From positions 310,001 through 374,000 of the forward strand of contig JBEDTR010000016.1 of assembly GCA_040119125.1 (NCBI GenBank): a stretch of DNA of 64,000 nucleotides. Direction: 5' to 3'. The DNA comes from Pacificitalea sp040119125 (GTDB taxonomy: Bacteria; Pseudomonadota; Alphaproteobacteria; Rhodobacterales; Rhodobacteraceae). Shown here piece after piece: positions 47,170-56,378 of this stretch. Position 1 is the first letter of the stretch. Every line of letters begins with the position of its first letter. Below the pieces are notes generated by a model. It saw only the letters and a list, made by a program, of their open reading frames with translations, did no database searches and was not told the DNA's origin. The position numbers and the translations under genes are program-made.

Positions 47170-48984
47170 TTACCAGCAGCTGACCAGCACGGTCATGTCA
47201 GCCGCGTGGCGCGACAGGGCGGTGGGGGTAAGCGTCGCGCCAGCCTCGGCCGTGCTTGCGCTAATCCCCGCCTCCGCCAGCAGCGCCGAGATCGCATCGG
47301 GACGGGCGGCGAACATCACGTTTTCGGGCAGTTGCCGGTCGCCATCGCCGCGCGCCAGCAGCACACCCGTCACCGCGCCGTCACTGTCGAGAACCGGGCC
47401 GCCTGCATCGCCGGGCAGGGTTTCGATCTCCAGACGCGTGCGGGTGTCATCCCCGTCGAGACCGCGTGCCGCAGCCATTGTGCCGTAGGTCATGACCGGC
47501 AGGTCCAGCACGTCCTCATAGGAAAAACCCGATACTGCAAGTTCGGACTGCAGGCGGGGCGTCGTGGTGGCAAAGCGCGCGTAGCCCACCGGGCTCATCC
47601 GTTGGGTGGGTTTCAGCACGGCCAGTCCCAGCGCATTGTCGCGGGCCACGACCTCGGCGTCATAATCGCCGGCAATGGTCAGACGCTCACAGCTGTCGAG
47701 CAATTCGGTGACGGTCAGCACCGCGCCGGAGCGGTCGAGATAGACACCGCTGCGCGACATATCGGGGCGGCGAACCTCCAGCCCGGCCAGCAGGTCAATG
47801 CGTTGCTCGGCGGCGTCTCCCGCCGCATCGGCCAGCGCGCCCGGCCCGGTGGAGCGGAAGCTCTGCTGCATGGTTTCGATCACGCGCTGCATGACCCGGC
47901 GGTCTTCGGGCTTCCACACCACGGTGAACCCCTTGATGGTGCCGCCCTCAGTGCGCGCCCAAGTGTAGCTCTCCAGATCGTCGCCCTGCCCGGTCAGCGT
48001 AAAGCTGTCGCCATTGCGGGACCGCTCGCCCTCGGGCGGGACGATTTCCAGCGTCTGCATCACGTTATACAGCCCGGCCAGCGCACTACGCCCGCCGCTT
48101 TGGCTGATGAGGATCACGCGGATGCCGCTGTCATCGCGGCTGTCGTAATGCACGAAGGGCGCGGTCACATCGGCGAAGGCCACCTTGCCCGTGGGCATGA
48201 TCATCTCAATCTGCGCGGCCTCATCCATCACCGAAGCAAGATCCAGATCGGCAAAGACAGCGCGGTAGTTCTCGAGAATTTCCTGTCGTTGCGCCGTGGT
48301 CAGAACGCCGGTCGGGGTATAGCCCATCGCAGCCTGATAGGCGCCCATCGCGTTGCGCGTGCCGGCGCCAAAGGCCCCGTCAATGGCGGAGGCATAGAAG
48401 CCTTCCCATTGCAGTGCTTCCTGCAGGGCCATGCGATCCTGACGGCTGAGGTCCCGCTCGGCGGCGCGGGCCTGTTGCGGGGTTTCTTCGATGATCTCGG
48501 GGGTAGCCTCGGCTTGCTCGGCCTCCGTAGGTGCGTCTGTCTCGGTGGATGCGTCCGGTGTCGTGTCCTCGTCCAGCGATTGGACGGTGACCGGCGGCGC
48601 GGGCCTTGCGCCCAGACCTTGCGATCCTGCGGGCCAGAACGGCTCGCGGTAGCGGCTGCCATCAGAGACATAGCTGTCCGAGGGGATCAGAAGCCCGGCA
48701 CGCAGATTGCGCAGCTCGGCGGCGGCACCAGCGGCGCTATAGGGCCCGAGCGCCAGCGCATACCATCCCGACGCCATGCGAAACCCGTTCACATTGGGGA
48801 ACGCTCCAGCATAGGCGCGGGCGCGCTGTTCGGCCTCTGCCAATGTGGGATGCGCCTCGATCTGAAGCCAGACGGCCTCCTGTGCGCGGGCCATACCACC
48901 CGCCAAGGGCAGCAGCAGGCTTAGCGAAATCATCAACACGCGCAGGGCGGCAGGCAGGCGGTTGGCATTTGTCAGCGCGGTCAT
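47170..48984 (-). CDS. Secreted peptidoglycan-binding trypsin-like pseudoprotease
   Basis: A 604-residue exported protein. The signal peptide covers about residues 1-35. A SPOR-like domain (about 38-105), an acidic linker, a peptidoglycan-binding_1 domain (about 175-240, EALQWEGFYASAIDGAFGAG) and a C-terminal trypsin-like domain (about 405-585) follow. The catalytic residues appear lost: the His region reads VLTVTELLDSC instead of LTNAHVV, the Asp region reads NALGLAVLK, and the Ser region reads LPGDAGGPVLD (Ser to Ala). A binding or scaffolding role in the periplasm is therefore likely. The start is the ATG at 48982-48984. Confidence 0.8.
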   Translation of the reverse strand: MTALTNANRLPAALRVLMISLSLLLPLAGGMARAQEAVWLQIEAHPTLAEAEQRARAYAGAFPNVNGFRMASGWYALALGPYSAAGAAAELRNLRAGLLIPSDSYVSDGSRYREPFWPAGSQGLGARPAPPVTVQSLDEDTTPDASTETDAPTEAEQAEATPEIIEETPQQARAAERDLSRQDRMALQEALQWEGFYASAIDGAFGAGTRNAMGAYQAAMGYTPTGVLTTAQRQEILENYRAVFADLDLASVMDEAAQIEMIMPTGKVAFADVTAPFVHYDSRDDSGIRVILISQSGGRSALAGLYNVMQTLEIVPPEGERSRNGDSFTLTGQGDDLESYTWARTEGGTIKGFTVVWKPEDRRVMQRVIETMQQSFRSTGPGALADAAGDAAEQRIDLLAGLEVRRPDMSRSGVYLDRSGAVLTVTELLDSCERLTIAGDYDAEVVARDNALGLAVLKPTQRMSPVGYARFATTTPRLQSELAVSGFSYEDVLDLPVMTYGTMAAARGLDGDDTRTRLEIETLPGDAGGPVLDSDGAVTGVLLARGDGDRQLPENVMFAARPDAISALLAEAGISASTAEAGATLTPTALSRHAADMTVLVSCW

Positions 48985-49219
48985 CTGTCGGACGGTCCTC
49001 GAACACAGGGTAAAATTCTCGGACCGATGTGACCCGATACGCGCCCGGCTTACACCTGCGCCCCGCATTTTTTGCCACAGCTGTGGCGCTCATGCCCTCA
49101 CGCTTGCGTGAGACTGCGACATGGGGGGCGGTTGCACGCCGTTGACCACCCCTGCCCGCTTGCCTATTGGTGCGCCAGATGCACGCGACGCGCCCCGCGC
49201 GCAGCAGACGGAGACCCGC

Positions 49220-50167
49220 ATGGCCCAACAATCCAAGCTCGACACGCCCCAAAGCTTTCAGGAGATCATCCTACGGCTACAATCCTACTGGGCCGGTCAG
49301 GGCTGCGCCGTGCTGCAGCCTTATGATATGGAGGTCGGCGCTGGCACGTTTCACCCCGCGACCACCCTGCGCGCGCTAGGCTCGACGCCCTGGGCCGCGG
49401 CCTATGTGCAGCCCTCGCGCCGCCCCACCGATGGCCGCTATGGCGAAAACCCGAACCGCTTGCAGCATTATTACCAGTATCAGGTGCTGATTAAGCCCAG
49501 CCCGCCGCAATTGCAGGATCTCTATCTCGGCTCGCTTGCTGCTATCGGGATCGACATGGATCTACATGACATCCGTTTTGTCGAAGATGACTGGGAAAGC
49601 CCGACGCTAGGCGCGTGGGGTCTGGGCTGGGAGGTCTGGTGCGACGGGATGGAGGTAAGCCAGTTCACCTATTTCCAGCAGGTCGGCGGCCATGATTGCG
49701 CGCCGGTCTCGGGCGAGCTGACCTACGGGCTGGAGCGTCTGGCGATGTATGTGCTGGGCGTCGATCATGTCATGGACATGCCCTATAACAATCCCGCCGC
49801 GCCGATCCCGCTGAGCTATGGGGATGTGTTCCGGCAGACGGAGGCCGAATACAGCCGCTGGAATTTTGATGTGGCGGATACGCAGGTTCTGCTTAGCCAT
49901 TTCGAAGATGCCGAGGCCGAATGTGCCCGCATTCTGGCTGAGCCCTTCGACGACCCAAAGACCGGACGGCGCATCGTCATGGCGCATCCCGCCTATGACC
50001 AATGCATCAAGGCCAGCCACTTGTTCAATCTGCTGGATGCGCGCGGCGTGATTTCGGTGACCGAGCGGCAGGCCTATATCGGACGGGTGCGGATGCTGGC
50101 GAAAGCCTGCGCTGACGCTTTTGTGCAGACCGAAGCAGGCGGCTGGCAGCCGGACACCGCGGCATGA
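49220..50167 (+). CDS. glyQ: Glycyl-tRNA synthetase alpha subunit
   Basis: The 315-residue alpha subunit of the tetrameric glycyl-tRNA synthetase. SFQEIILRLQSYWAGQGCAV, QPYDMEVGAGTFHPATTLRA, YVQPSRRPTDGRYGENPNR and GVISVTERQAYIGRVRMLAK are nearly universal blocks. The start at 49220 gives MAQQSKLDTPQSFQ. Its stop overlaps the DUF6446 gene. The beta subunit gene glyS, which usually follows in this group, is not in the next positions. Confidence 0.97.
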   Translation: MAQQSKLDTPQSFQEIILRLQSYWAGQGCAVLQPYDMEVGAGTFHPATTLRALGSTPWAAAYVQPSRRPTDGRYGENPNRLQHYYQYQVLIKPSPPQLQDLYLGSLAAIGIDMDLHDIRFVEDDWESPTLGAWGLGWEVWCDGMEVSQFTYFQQVGGHDCAPVSGELTYGLERLAMYVLGVDHVMDMPYNNPAAPIPLSYGDVFRQTEAEYSRWNFDVADTQVLLSHFEDAEAECARILAEPFDDPKTGRRIVMAHPAYDQCIKASHLFNLLDARGVISVTERQAYIGRVRMLAKACADAFVQTEAGGWQPDTAA

Positions 50168-50709
50168 GCGGCAAGCTCGGCGGGCGCATTGCTGCGGGCG
50201 GCATCGTTGCCGCCGCGCTGACGATGGGCGCCGCGCTCTATTATTTTCAGGTGTATTACTACTATGAAGACGTCCCCGCCGAGGCGGTCTCCGTCGCGCT
50301 GACCCCGCAAACGGGCGGCGCGCCGGTCACGATTGCCACGGGCGATGTCAGCGCGATTGACGCCGATAGCTCGCCGCTGCGCTATCGCGCCTGCTTCAGC
50401 ACCAATGTGCCGCTGAAGCAATTGCGCGAAAGCTACGCCGCCTATGAAAACGCGACGCCGCTGGTCTCACCCGGCTGGTTCGACTGCTATGATGCGGATG
50501 AAATCGCCACGGCGCTGGACGATGGCCGCGCGCAGGCATTTCTGGGCGAGGCCGATATTCGCTACGGCATCGATATGGTTGTTGTGGTGGCCGAGGATGG
50601 GCAAGGTTGGGCTTGGCATCAGATCAACCCCTGTGGCGAGGTTGTCTTTGACGGCAAGCCTGCGCCGGAGGGCTGTGCCCCGCCGCCTGAAGGCACCGCG
50701 CGTCAATAG
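50164..50709 (+). CDS. DUF6446 family membrane-anchored protein
   Basis: A 181-residue protein with one N-terminal membrane segment (about residues 8-30, GRIAAGGIVAAALTMGAALY) and a periplasmic domain. Conserved-looking parts are LRYRACFSTN, PLVSPGWFDCYDADEI, ALDDGRAQAFLGE and HQINPCGEVVFDGKP. It belongs to DUF6446, which is typically between glyQ and glyS in Rhodobacterales. The ATGA overlap with glyQ indicates coupling. Function unknown. Confidence 0.85.
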   Translation: MSGKLGGRIAAGGIVAAALTMGAALYYFQVYYYYEDVPAEAVSVALTPQTGGAPVTIATGDVSAIDADSSPLRYRACFSTNVPLKQLRESYAAYENATPLVSPGWFDCYDADEIATALDDGRAQAFLGEADIRYGIDMVVVVAEDGQGWAWHQINPCGEVVFDGKPAPEGCAPPPEGTARQ

Positions 50710-50739
50710 CTCGGCACGCCCCATCGTCCCGCTGATAAG

Positions 50740-50755
50740 TTAACGCTTGATTAAT
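50740..50755 (+). promoter_or_regulatory. CtrA-type box upstream of the AraC gene
   Basis: TTAA-CGCTTGA-TTAA at 50740-50754 matches the CtrA consensus and lies about 50 bases upstream of the AraC-family start codon. It is the second such site in the window. Confidence 0.5.
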
Positions 50756-50803
50756 GTGTGACCTAGCGTCACCCTTTCGTGATCCGCGACGGGGGACGCT
50801 GCC

Positions 50804-51649
50804 ATGACCCAACCGCCCACGCACCGAGCGCCCGCGCGTTCGGCGCTCAAACTTGTGCCGATCACGCGGCTGGCCCAAGGCGGGCGCTGGCGCACTGAAG
50901 CGATGCGATCCTACCGCGCGCCCTTGCTGCTGTGGTTCACCCGAGGGCAGGGCCGCATTACAGTCGCCGGGACGACGCGCGGCTACGGCCCTCACAACGC
51001 GATATTCGTGCCGCCCGGCTTGATGAATGGGTTTGAGATGACCCGACAAGTATTTGGGACCGCTTTATTTTTCGACACGGACAGTACAGCCTGCCTGCCA
51101 TCTGAGCCGCTGCATCTACGCATTCGGCACGCCACGGCTCAGGCCGAGGTCACAGGCGTGCTCGATGCGTTGCAACGCGAAATCGATCATGATCGTCCGG
51201 CCCGCGATCGAGCGATAACGCATCAGGCCGGGTTGCTTTCGGTCTGGCTGGAACGGCAACGCCAGATCGCCGCCGAAGATGCGGCCCGCGTCCCCGATAC
51301 GCAGCCTCTCGCCGCACGGCGCTTGGTGCAACGCTACACGGCGCTGGTCGAAGGGCAGCTTTACACCGGCCAATCGGTTGGGGATTACGCCGAAATGTTG
51401 GGGGTCACCGCGACCCATCTGAGCCGGTGCTGCAATTTGACCTGCAATCGTTCGGCCTCGGACTTGCTACAAGACCGGCTGACCTACGAGGCGCGGCGAT
51501 TGTTGCTGGAGACCCGCCTGCCCGTGCGCCAAGTGGCGGAGGTTCTGGGGTTTCGCTCAGCGGCCTATTTTACCCGCGCTTTTCAGCGGCGCACCGGCCA
51601 AACGCCAAGCCTGTTTCGCGCCGGGGGCAGCGAGCAGCGGCTGATGTAA
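50804..51649 (+). CDS. AraC-family transcriptional regulator
   Basis: A 281-residue regulator with a cupin-like N-terminal sensing domain (LLLWFTRGQGRITVAGTTRG, FVPPGLMNGFEMTRQVFG) and a C-terminal pair of helix-turn-helices (about 185-270, SVGDYAEMLGVTATHLSRCC and RQVAEVLGFRSAAYFTRAFQ). The ligand and targets are unknown. It stands alone between the DUF6446 gene and the convergent rne, with a CtrA-like box in its promoter region and a terminator after it. Confidence 0.92.
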   Translation: MTQPPTHRAPARSALKLVPITRLAQGGRWRTEAMRSYRAPLLLWFTRGQGRITVAGTTRGYGPHNAIFVPPGLMNGFEMTRQVFGTALFFDTDSTACLPSEPLHLRIRHATAQAEVTGVLDALQREIDHDRPARDRAITHQAGLLSVWLERQRQIAAEDAARVPDTQPLAARRLVQRYTALVEGQLYTGQSVGDYAEMLGVTATHLSRCCNLTCNRSASDLLQDRLTYEARRLLLETRLPVRQVAEVLGFRSAAYFTRAFQRRTGQTPSLFRAGGSEQRLM

Positions 51650-51663
51650 GCGGTCAAACGCAA

Positions 51664-51687
51664 AACGCCCGGCACAGGCCGGGCGTT
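51664..51687. terminator. Bidirectional terminator between araC-type gene and rne
   Basis: AACGCCCGGC (51664-51673) pairs with GCCGGGCGTT (51678-51687) around a 4-base loop. It serves two convergent genes; T/A runs on both sides are modest. Confidence 0.8.
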
Positions 51688-51712
51688 CGCAATTTTCATA
51701 TCTGAATGCCGA

Positions 51713-54532
51713 TCAGCGGCCGAGCGACCACCAGCCGCGTTTCTTCGGCTTCGTGTCTTCATCCGAGTCATTGCCTGCTTCGGCCATTTCATAGGCTGGC
51801 TCAGCGGGAGCGGCGGCAGCTGGCGCTTCTGGTTCAGGCTGAGTTTCGGCCTCGAAACGCTCCGCCTCAGGGCTGTCCAGTTCAACCTGCTCAATCCCCG
51901 GAGCAAGCGTTTCGGGATCGATGCGATCCGTTGCGACAACCTGCGTCGGCTCTGCCGCTGCGGGCTCCGGCGACGTGACAGGCGACCCGGCTTTGGGTTC
52001 CGCTTGGCCGTCATCCGGCTGCACTTGATCCGCCTGCGTTTCAACCTGTTGCGCATCGGGCGTGGCTGCGGCGGGAACCGGGCTTACGTCGTTCAGCACC
52101 GCTTCCTCGGCGATCACTTCTTGCGAACTGGCAACAACGGCTTCGGTTTGCCCCGTTTCGGTGGGCGTGCCCTCGCTGCGGCTTTCGGCCTCGGCACCAT
52201 CGGTGACCTTCCGGCGCGACCGGGAGGACCGGCTGCGCGTTGTGCGCTTGCGCTTGGGCTTCTCGCCAGTCTCACCCTCAGGCGCGGCAGCGGTTACGAC
52301 AGCAGACGGATCGCCAGCGGCCACATCTTCGGCAATCGAAGCGCCGGCAGTGCCGTCCTCATCGCCCTCGGCAGGCTTCGGCGTGGACGCGTCAGCATCG
52401 CTGGATTTGTCGTCCGAACGTGCCTCCGAATTGCCGTTCTCCTCACCATTGCCGTTGCCACCCCGGCGGCGCCGACGGCGACGACGCTTTTTCTTGGGCT
52501 GCTGCTCGTCGCTGGCCTCCGGCGCGGTTTCACGCTGTTCGGGCGCGGCCTCCTCGCGGATTTCCTCTTCGGGCTCCTGCACGTCTTCTTCTTCCTCGAA
52601 GTCGGGCATGTCGGAGGTGTCGATGGAAATCACCGGCGCGGTCACTTCGGGCACGTTGCGGGTCGCGGTCTTGAACTTCTCGACGGTGTAATCGGGGCTG
52701 ATCAGATGCGGATCGGCCTCAACCCGGATCGCCATCCCATAGCGCACTTCGATCTGGGCGACATGCTCGCGCTTCTGATTCATCAGGAAGTTGCAGATAC
52801 CGACGGGCGCCTTGATCAGCACCTCGCGGGTGCGGCCGCGGGTGCCTTCTTCCTCGATCTGACGCAGGATGTTGAGCCCGAGGCTGTCATCGGAGCGCAG
52901 CAGACCGGTGCCATGGCAGGACGGGCACGGCTGTGTCGTCGCTTCCAACATGCCGGGGCGCAGACGCTGACGGCTCATCTCCATCAGGCCAAAGCCGGAA
53001 ATGCGGCCCACTTGAATGCGGGCGCGATCCGTTTTCAGCTTATCCTTGAAGCGCTTCTCGACAGCGGCATTGTTGCGCCGCTCTTCCATGTCGATGAAGT
53101 CGATGACGATCAGACCGGCCAAGTCACGCAGACGCAGCTGGCGCGCGACCTCCTCGGCCGCCTCCAGATTGGTCTTGGTCGCCGTATCCTCGATCGAGCC
53201 TTCTTTCGTGGCCCGGCCAGAGTTCACGTCAATGGCGACCAGCGCCTCGGTCACACCGATGACGATATAGCCGCCGGATTTCAGCTGCACGGTCGGGTTG
53301 AACATGGAGCTGAGATAGCTTTCGACCTGATAGCGGGCGAAAAGCGGCATCTGTTCGTTGTAATGCTTCACGTTCTTGGAGTGGGACGGCATGATCATCT
53401 TCATGAAGTCCTTGGCGACGCGATAGCCTGCCTCACCCTCCACCAGCACTTCGTCGATGTCGCGATTATAAAGATCGCGGATCGAGCGTTTGATCAGGTT
53501 GCCTTCCTCGTAGATTGGCGCCGGGGCAACCGATTTCAGGGTCAGCTCGCGGATCTGTTCCCACATCCGCTTGAGATATTCGTAATCGCGCTTGATCTCG
53601 GTCTTGGTGCGTTTGGCACCCGCCGTGCGCACGATCAAACCCGCGCCCTTTGGCACGTCGATCTCGGAGGCGATTTCCTTCAGCTTCTTGCGGTCGGCGG
53701 CATTGGTGATCTTACGGCTGATGCCGCCGCCACGGGCGGTGTTGGGCATCAGGACGCAATAGCGACCGGCAAGGCTGAGATAGGTGGTCAGCGCCGCGCC
53801 TTTATTGCCGCGCTCTTCCTTGACGACCTGCACCAGCAGGATCTGGCGGACCTTGACGACTTCTTGGATCTTATACCGGCGCGGACGCGGCTTGCGCGGC
53901 TGGCGGATTTCCTCGGTCACGTCTTCGTCGGCGACGGATTCGATATCGCTGTCGCGGGCGCTCGCATCCTGAGCGTCGTCCTCGTCATCGCCATGATCGT
54001 CGGCGGCGTGGGACGCGTCGCTGTCATCGCGGCCCTGATCGCGGGCTGCGGCATCCACCGCGTCCACGGGGCCATCACTGGGGCCGTTTTCCGCATCGCC
54101 GTCGAAATCGACGACATCCATGCCGGAAATACCCTCTGAGCCCGCTTCGCGGGTCTCAACGGCGTCCTTGTCGGCATTTTTCTGAGCGCGCGAGCGCGAG
54201 CGGCGACGGGGTTTCTTTTCCTCGTCCTCTTCCAGCGATTTGGCGTATGCGGCCTCCTCGGCCAGCAGCGCTTCGCGGTCAGCGACGGGGATCTGGTAAT
54301 AATCGGGGTGGATTTCCGAAAAGGCGAGGAAGCCGTGGCGGTTGCCGCCGTAATCCACGAAAGCCGCCTGCAGCGACGGCTCGACGCGTGTTACCTTGGC
54401 GAGATAGATATTGCCGGCGAGCTGCCGCTTGTTGACGGTTTCAAAATCGAATTCCTCGACCTTGTTTCCGTCCACCACCACGACGCGGGTTTCTTCCGCG
54501 TGGGTGGCATCGATAAGCATTTTCTTGGCCAT
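51713..54532 (-). CDS. rne: Ribonuclease E
   Basis: The main endonuclease of mRNA decay and the scaffold of the degradosome. The 939-residue protein begins MAKKMLIDATHAEETRVVVV. The N-terminal S1 domain (about 35-330) contains a long acidic, Arg/Ser-rich insertion (about 95-240). The catalytic DNase-I-like domain has AIDVNSGRATKEGSIEDTAT, and the zinc link is CPSCHGTG. The C-terminal third is a disordered, charged scaffold (runs of Lys/Arg such as KKKRRRRRRRRGGNGNG). The ATG at 54530-54532 is used. A long leader with a promoter near 54930 suggests autoregulation. Confidence 0.96.
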   Translation of the reverse strand: MAKKMLIDATHAEETRVVVVDGNKVEEFDFETVNKRQLAGNIYLAKVTRVEPSLQAAFVDYGGNRHGFLAFSEIHPDYYQIPVADREALLAEEAAYAKSLEEDEEKKPRRRSRSRAQKNADKDAVETREAGSEGISGMDVVDFDGDAENGPSDGPVDAVDAAARDQGRDDSDASHAADDHGDDEDDAQDASARDSDIESVADEDVTEEIRQPRKPRPRRYKIQEVVKVRQILLVQVVKEERGNKGAALTTYLSLAGRYCVLMPNTARGGGISRKITNAADRKKLKEIASEIDVPKGAGLIVRTAGAKRTKTEIKRDYEYLKRMWEQIRELTLKSVAPAPIYEEGNLIKRSIRDLYNRDIDEVLVEGEAGYRVAKDFMKMIMPSHSKNVKHYNEQMPLFARYQVESYLSSMFNPTVQLKSGGYIVIGVTEALVAIDVNSGRATKEGSIEDTATKTNLEAAEEVARQLRLRDLAGLIVIDFIDMEERRNNAAVEKRFKDKLKTDRARIQVGRISGFGLMEMSRQRLRPGMLEATTQPCPSCHGTGLLRSDDSLGLNILRQIEEEGTRGRTREVLIKAPVGICNFLMNQKREHVAQIEVRYGMAIRVEADPHLISPDYTVEKFKTATRNVPEVTAPVISIDTSDMPDFEEEEDVQEPEEEIREEAAPEQRETAPEASDEQQPKKKRRRRRRRRGGNGNGEENGNSEARSDDKSSDADASTPKPAEGDEDGTAGASIAEDVAAGDPSAVVTAAAPEGETGEKPKRKRTTRSRSSRSRRKVTDGAEAESRSEGTPTETGQTEAVVASSQEVIAEEAVLNDVSPVPAAATPDAQQVETQADQVQPDDGQAEPKAGSPVTSPEPAAAEPTQVVATDRIDPETLAPGIEQVELDSPEAERFEAETQPEPEAPAAAAPAEPAYEMAEAGNDSDEDTKPKKRGWWSLGR

Positions 54533-54918
54533 TGGGTCTTTCTGCACCGCGGATCGGCCCGCGAACCGGAGGAAACCCCCGGTGGCGCGAGATGATGATG
54601 CGGTGTTTGAGTTGGGGCGGGAACGGGGGGCAACAGGGCAAGCGCAGGTGCGAAACACCCGGCTTTTCTCTGCTCATATCCTCCAGCGCGTTCCATCGCG
54701 GTTTGTCTCCGATACGGGCCATGCCTGTCACGCAGGCTGCCGCATCCGTTTTTGCTGTCCGATCCGCTGTCAGCAGGTGGCTGCAGCGTGCGGACGGATT
54801 GGCCCCTCGGGGCCGGTACCTCTGTCCGCGCGGGCCGGGGTTTCGGCCTCTCGCCCACGGGCGGACAGTGAATCTTCAGCGGTCCGGGCGCAACACGCCC
54901 ACGGGATCCGTAATTGTG

Positions 54919-54948
54919 ACCATACTGGCAAGTATGGCACGATGACAA
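54919..54948 (-). promoter_or_regulatory. Likely rne promoter with embedded inverted repeat
   Basis: On the minus strand TTGTCA (54943-54948) and TATGGT (54919-54924) are 18 bases apart. The palindrome CCATACT-GGCA-AGTATGG (54920-54937) covers the spacer and the -10 element, so a repressor bound there would block the promoter. Confidence 0.5.
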
Positions 54949-55006
54949 TGGAGAAAAGGTGAAGCCGCCCGCGCGCCGCATCCGGGTGCAACCCGCGCCC
55001 CGCCAC

Positions 55007-55034
55007 GAAAAACGCGCGCCACCGGGGCGCGCGT
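55007..55034 (-). terminator. Terminator downstream of hflX
   Basis: ACGCGCGCC (55012-55020) pairs with GGCGCGCGT (55026-55034). On the minus strand the stem is followed by TTTTTCG, 30-60 bases after the hflX stop. Confidence 0.8.
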
Positions 55035-55065
55035 GATCTGTCACGGCGGTGTGGGCCGGTCGGGG

Positions 55066-56286
55066 TCAGAGCCTCTCGAACGCCGCGCGTTGCCGGGCTG
55101 TCCACTCTACATCAAGCGACCAGCCATCCTCGTCCTGACGTTCCTCGGTCACGACCTGCTGGTCGAACAACCACGCCCGTTGGCGGCCTTCGTCAAAGCC
55201 CACGCGCAGGGTTTCCGCCCCGCGCACACCGTCCAGCGCTTCGGTCACGATATGCACAAGATCGCTGATCCCATGCCCCGACAGAGCGGAGATCGCCATT
55301 ACGTTGTCACTGCGCGCGGCGATGGTTTCCGTCGCCTCGCGGCCCGCGTCATCCATGCGGTCGAGCTTGTTCCAGACCTCGATCAGCGGCGTATCCTCGG
55401 ACACGCCGAGCGTCGTCATGATGGCCACAACATCCTGCTTTTGCGCTTCGGTCTCCCCATGGGAGATGTCGCGCACATGCAAGATCAGGTCGGCCTCAAG
55501 CACCTCCTCCAACGTGGCACGGAACGCCGCGACCAACTGCGTCGGTAGATCGGAAATGAACCCCACCGTGTCCGACAGGATGATTTTCTGGCCGGTTTCC
55601 AACGTCACCCCGCGCATGGTCGGGTCGAGCGTGGCAAAAAGCATATCCTTGGCCAGCACCTCCGCCCCGGTCAAGCGATTGAACAGCGTCGATTTGCCAG
55701 CGTTGGTATAGCCGACCAGCGCCACCACCGGGAACGGCACCTTGGCGCGGGACGCGCGGTGCAGGGCACGGGTGCGCGTGACCTTTTCCAACTGTCGCCG
55801 GATACGGGTGATCGCGTCGTCGATGGCACGGCGGTCGGCCTCGATCTGGGTTTCCCCCGGACCGCCGACAAACCCCAGCCCGCCGCGCTGCCGCTCAAGG
55901 TGGGTCCACGCGCGCACCAGCCGCGTGCGCTGATAGCTCAGCGCGGCCAGTTCAACCTGAAGCACGCCTTCGCGTGTGCGGGCGCGATCAGCGAAAATCT
56001 CAAGGATCAGGCCGGTGCGGTCGAGGATCTTGACCTTCCACGCCTTTTCCAGATTGCGCTGCTGCACCGGGCTGACAGGACCGTCGATCAGGACCAGTTC
56101 GACCTCGGCGGCCTCAATGCGTTGCCGCAGTTCTTCCATCTTGCCGGTGCCGAACAGATGGCCGGGATGGACGGTGCGCAGGGGCACGACTTCCGCGCCC
56201 TCGACGCTGAGCCCCGGCAGGGCGGCGGCCAGAGACACAGCTTCCTCGAGCGCCGGCCCGGACGGGCGGCGGTCGCGATTGTTCAA
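55066..56286 (-). CDS. hflX: GTPase HflX, start codon uncertain
   Basis: Ribosome-associated GTPase that splits or rescues stalled ribosomes. The G1 loop is GYTNAGKSTLFN, G3 is LSDTVGFISDLP and G4 is EVWNKLDRMDD; the N-terminal HflX domain includes GLGFVGGPGETQIEADRRAI. The first standard start in frame is TTG at 56284-56286. However, the conserved TRSFVLHPDIL that homologs carry lies upstream of it, in the same open frame back to about 56382, where only non-standard starts such as CTG exist. The true N-terminus is probably longer. It follows hfq, as in relatives. Confidence 0.9.
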   Translation of the reverse strand: MNNRDRRPSGPALEEAVSLAAALPGLSVEGAEVVPLRTVHPGHLFGTGKMEELRQRIEAAEVELVLIDGPVSPVQQRNLEKAWKVKILDRTGLILEIFADRARTREGVLQVELAALSYQRTRLVRAWTHLERQRGGLGFVGGPGETQIEADRRAIDDAITRIRRQLEKVTRTRALHRASRAKVPFPVVALVGYTNAGKSTLFNRLTGAEVLAKDMLFATLDPTMRGVTLETGQKIILSDTVGFISDLPTQLVAAFRATLEEVLEADLILHVRDISHGETEAQKQDVVAIMTTLGVSEDTPLIEVWNKLDRMDDAGREATETIAARSDNVMAISALSGHGISDLVHIVTEALDGVRGAETLRVGFDEGRQRAWLFDQQVVTEERQDEDGWSLDVEWTARQRAAFERL

Positions 56287-56378
56287 GATATCGGGATGCA
56301 GAACGAACGACCGGGTGTCTTCCCCGTCCGTGGCGTCCGATCCCTCTTCAGTTCCTATAGAGAGTACCAGAGAGCGCC

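Larger units (their letters stand above)
54533..55065 (-). promoter_or_regulatory. Long leader region of rne
   Basis: These 533 bases have no convincing gene. The minus-strand promoter at 54919-54948 would give an rne leader of about 380 nt. Long structured leaders mediate RNase E autoregulation in enterobacteria, so a similar role is plausible. The part beyond 54950 holds the hflX terminator at 55012-55034. Confidence 0.5.

Noticed and set aside
52004..54139. A 711-residue open frame antisense to rne
   Set aside because: It is a shadow of the RNase E gene, with repetitive low-complexity composition and no domain.
54411..54962. Plus-strand frame across the rne start and leader
   Set aside because: It runs antisense to the start of rne and has no recognisable product.
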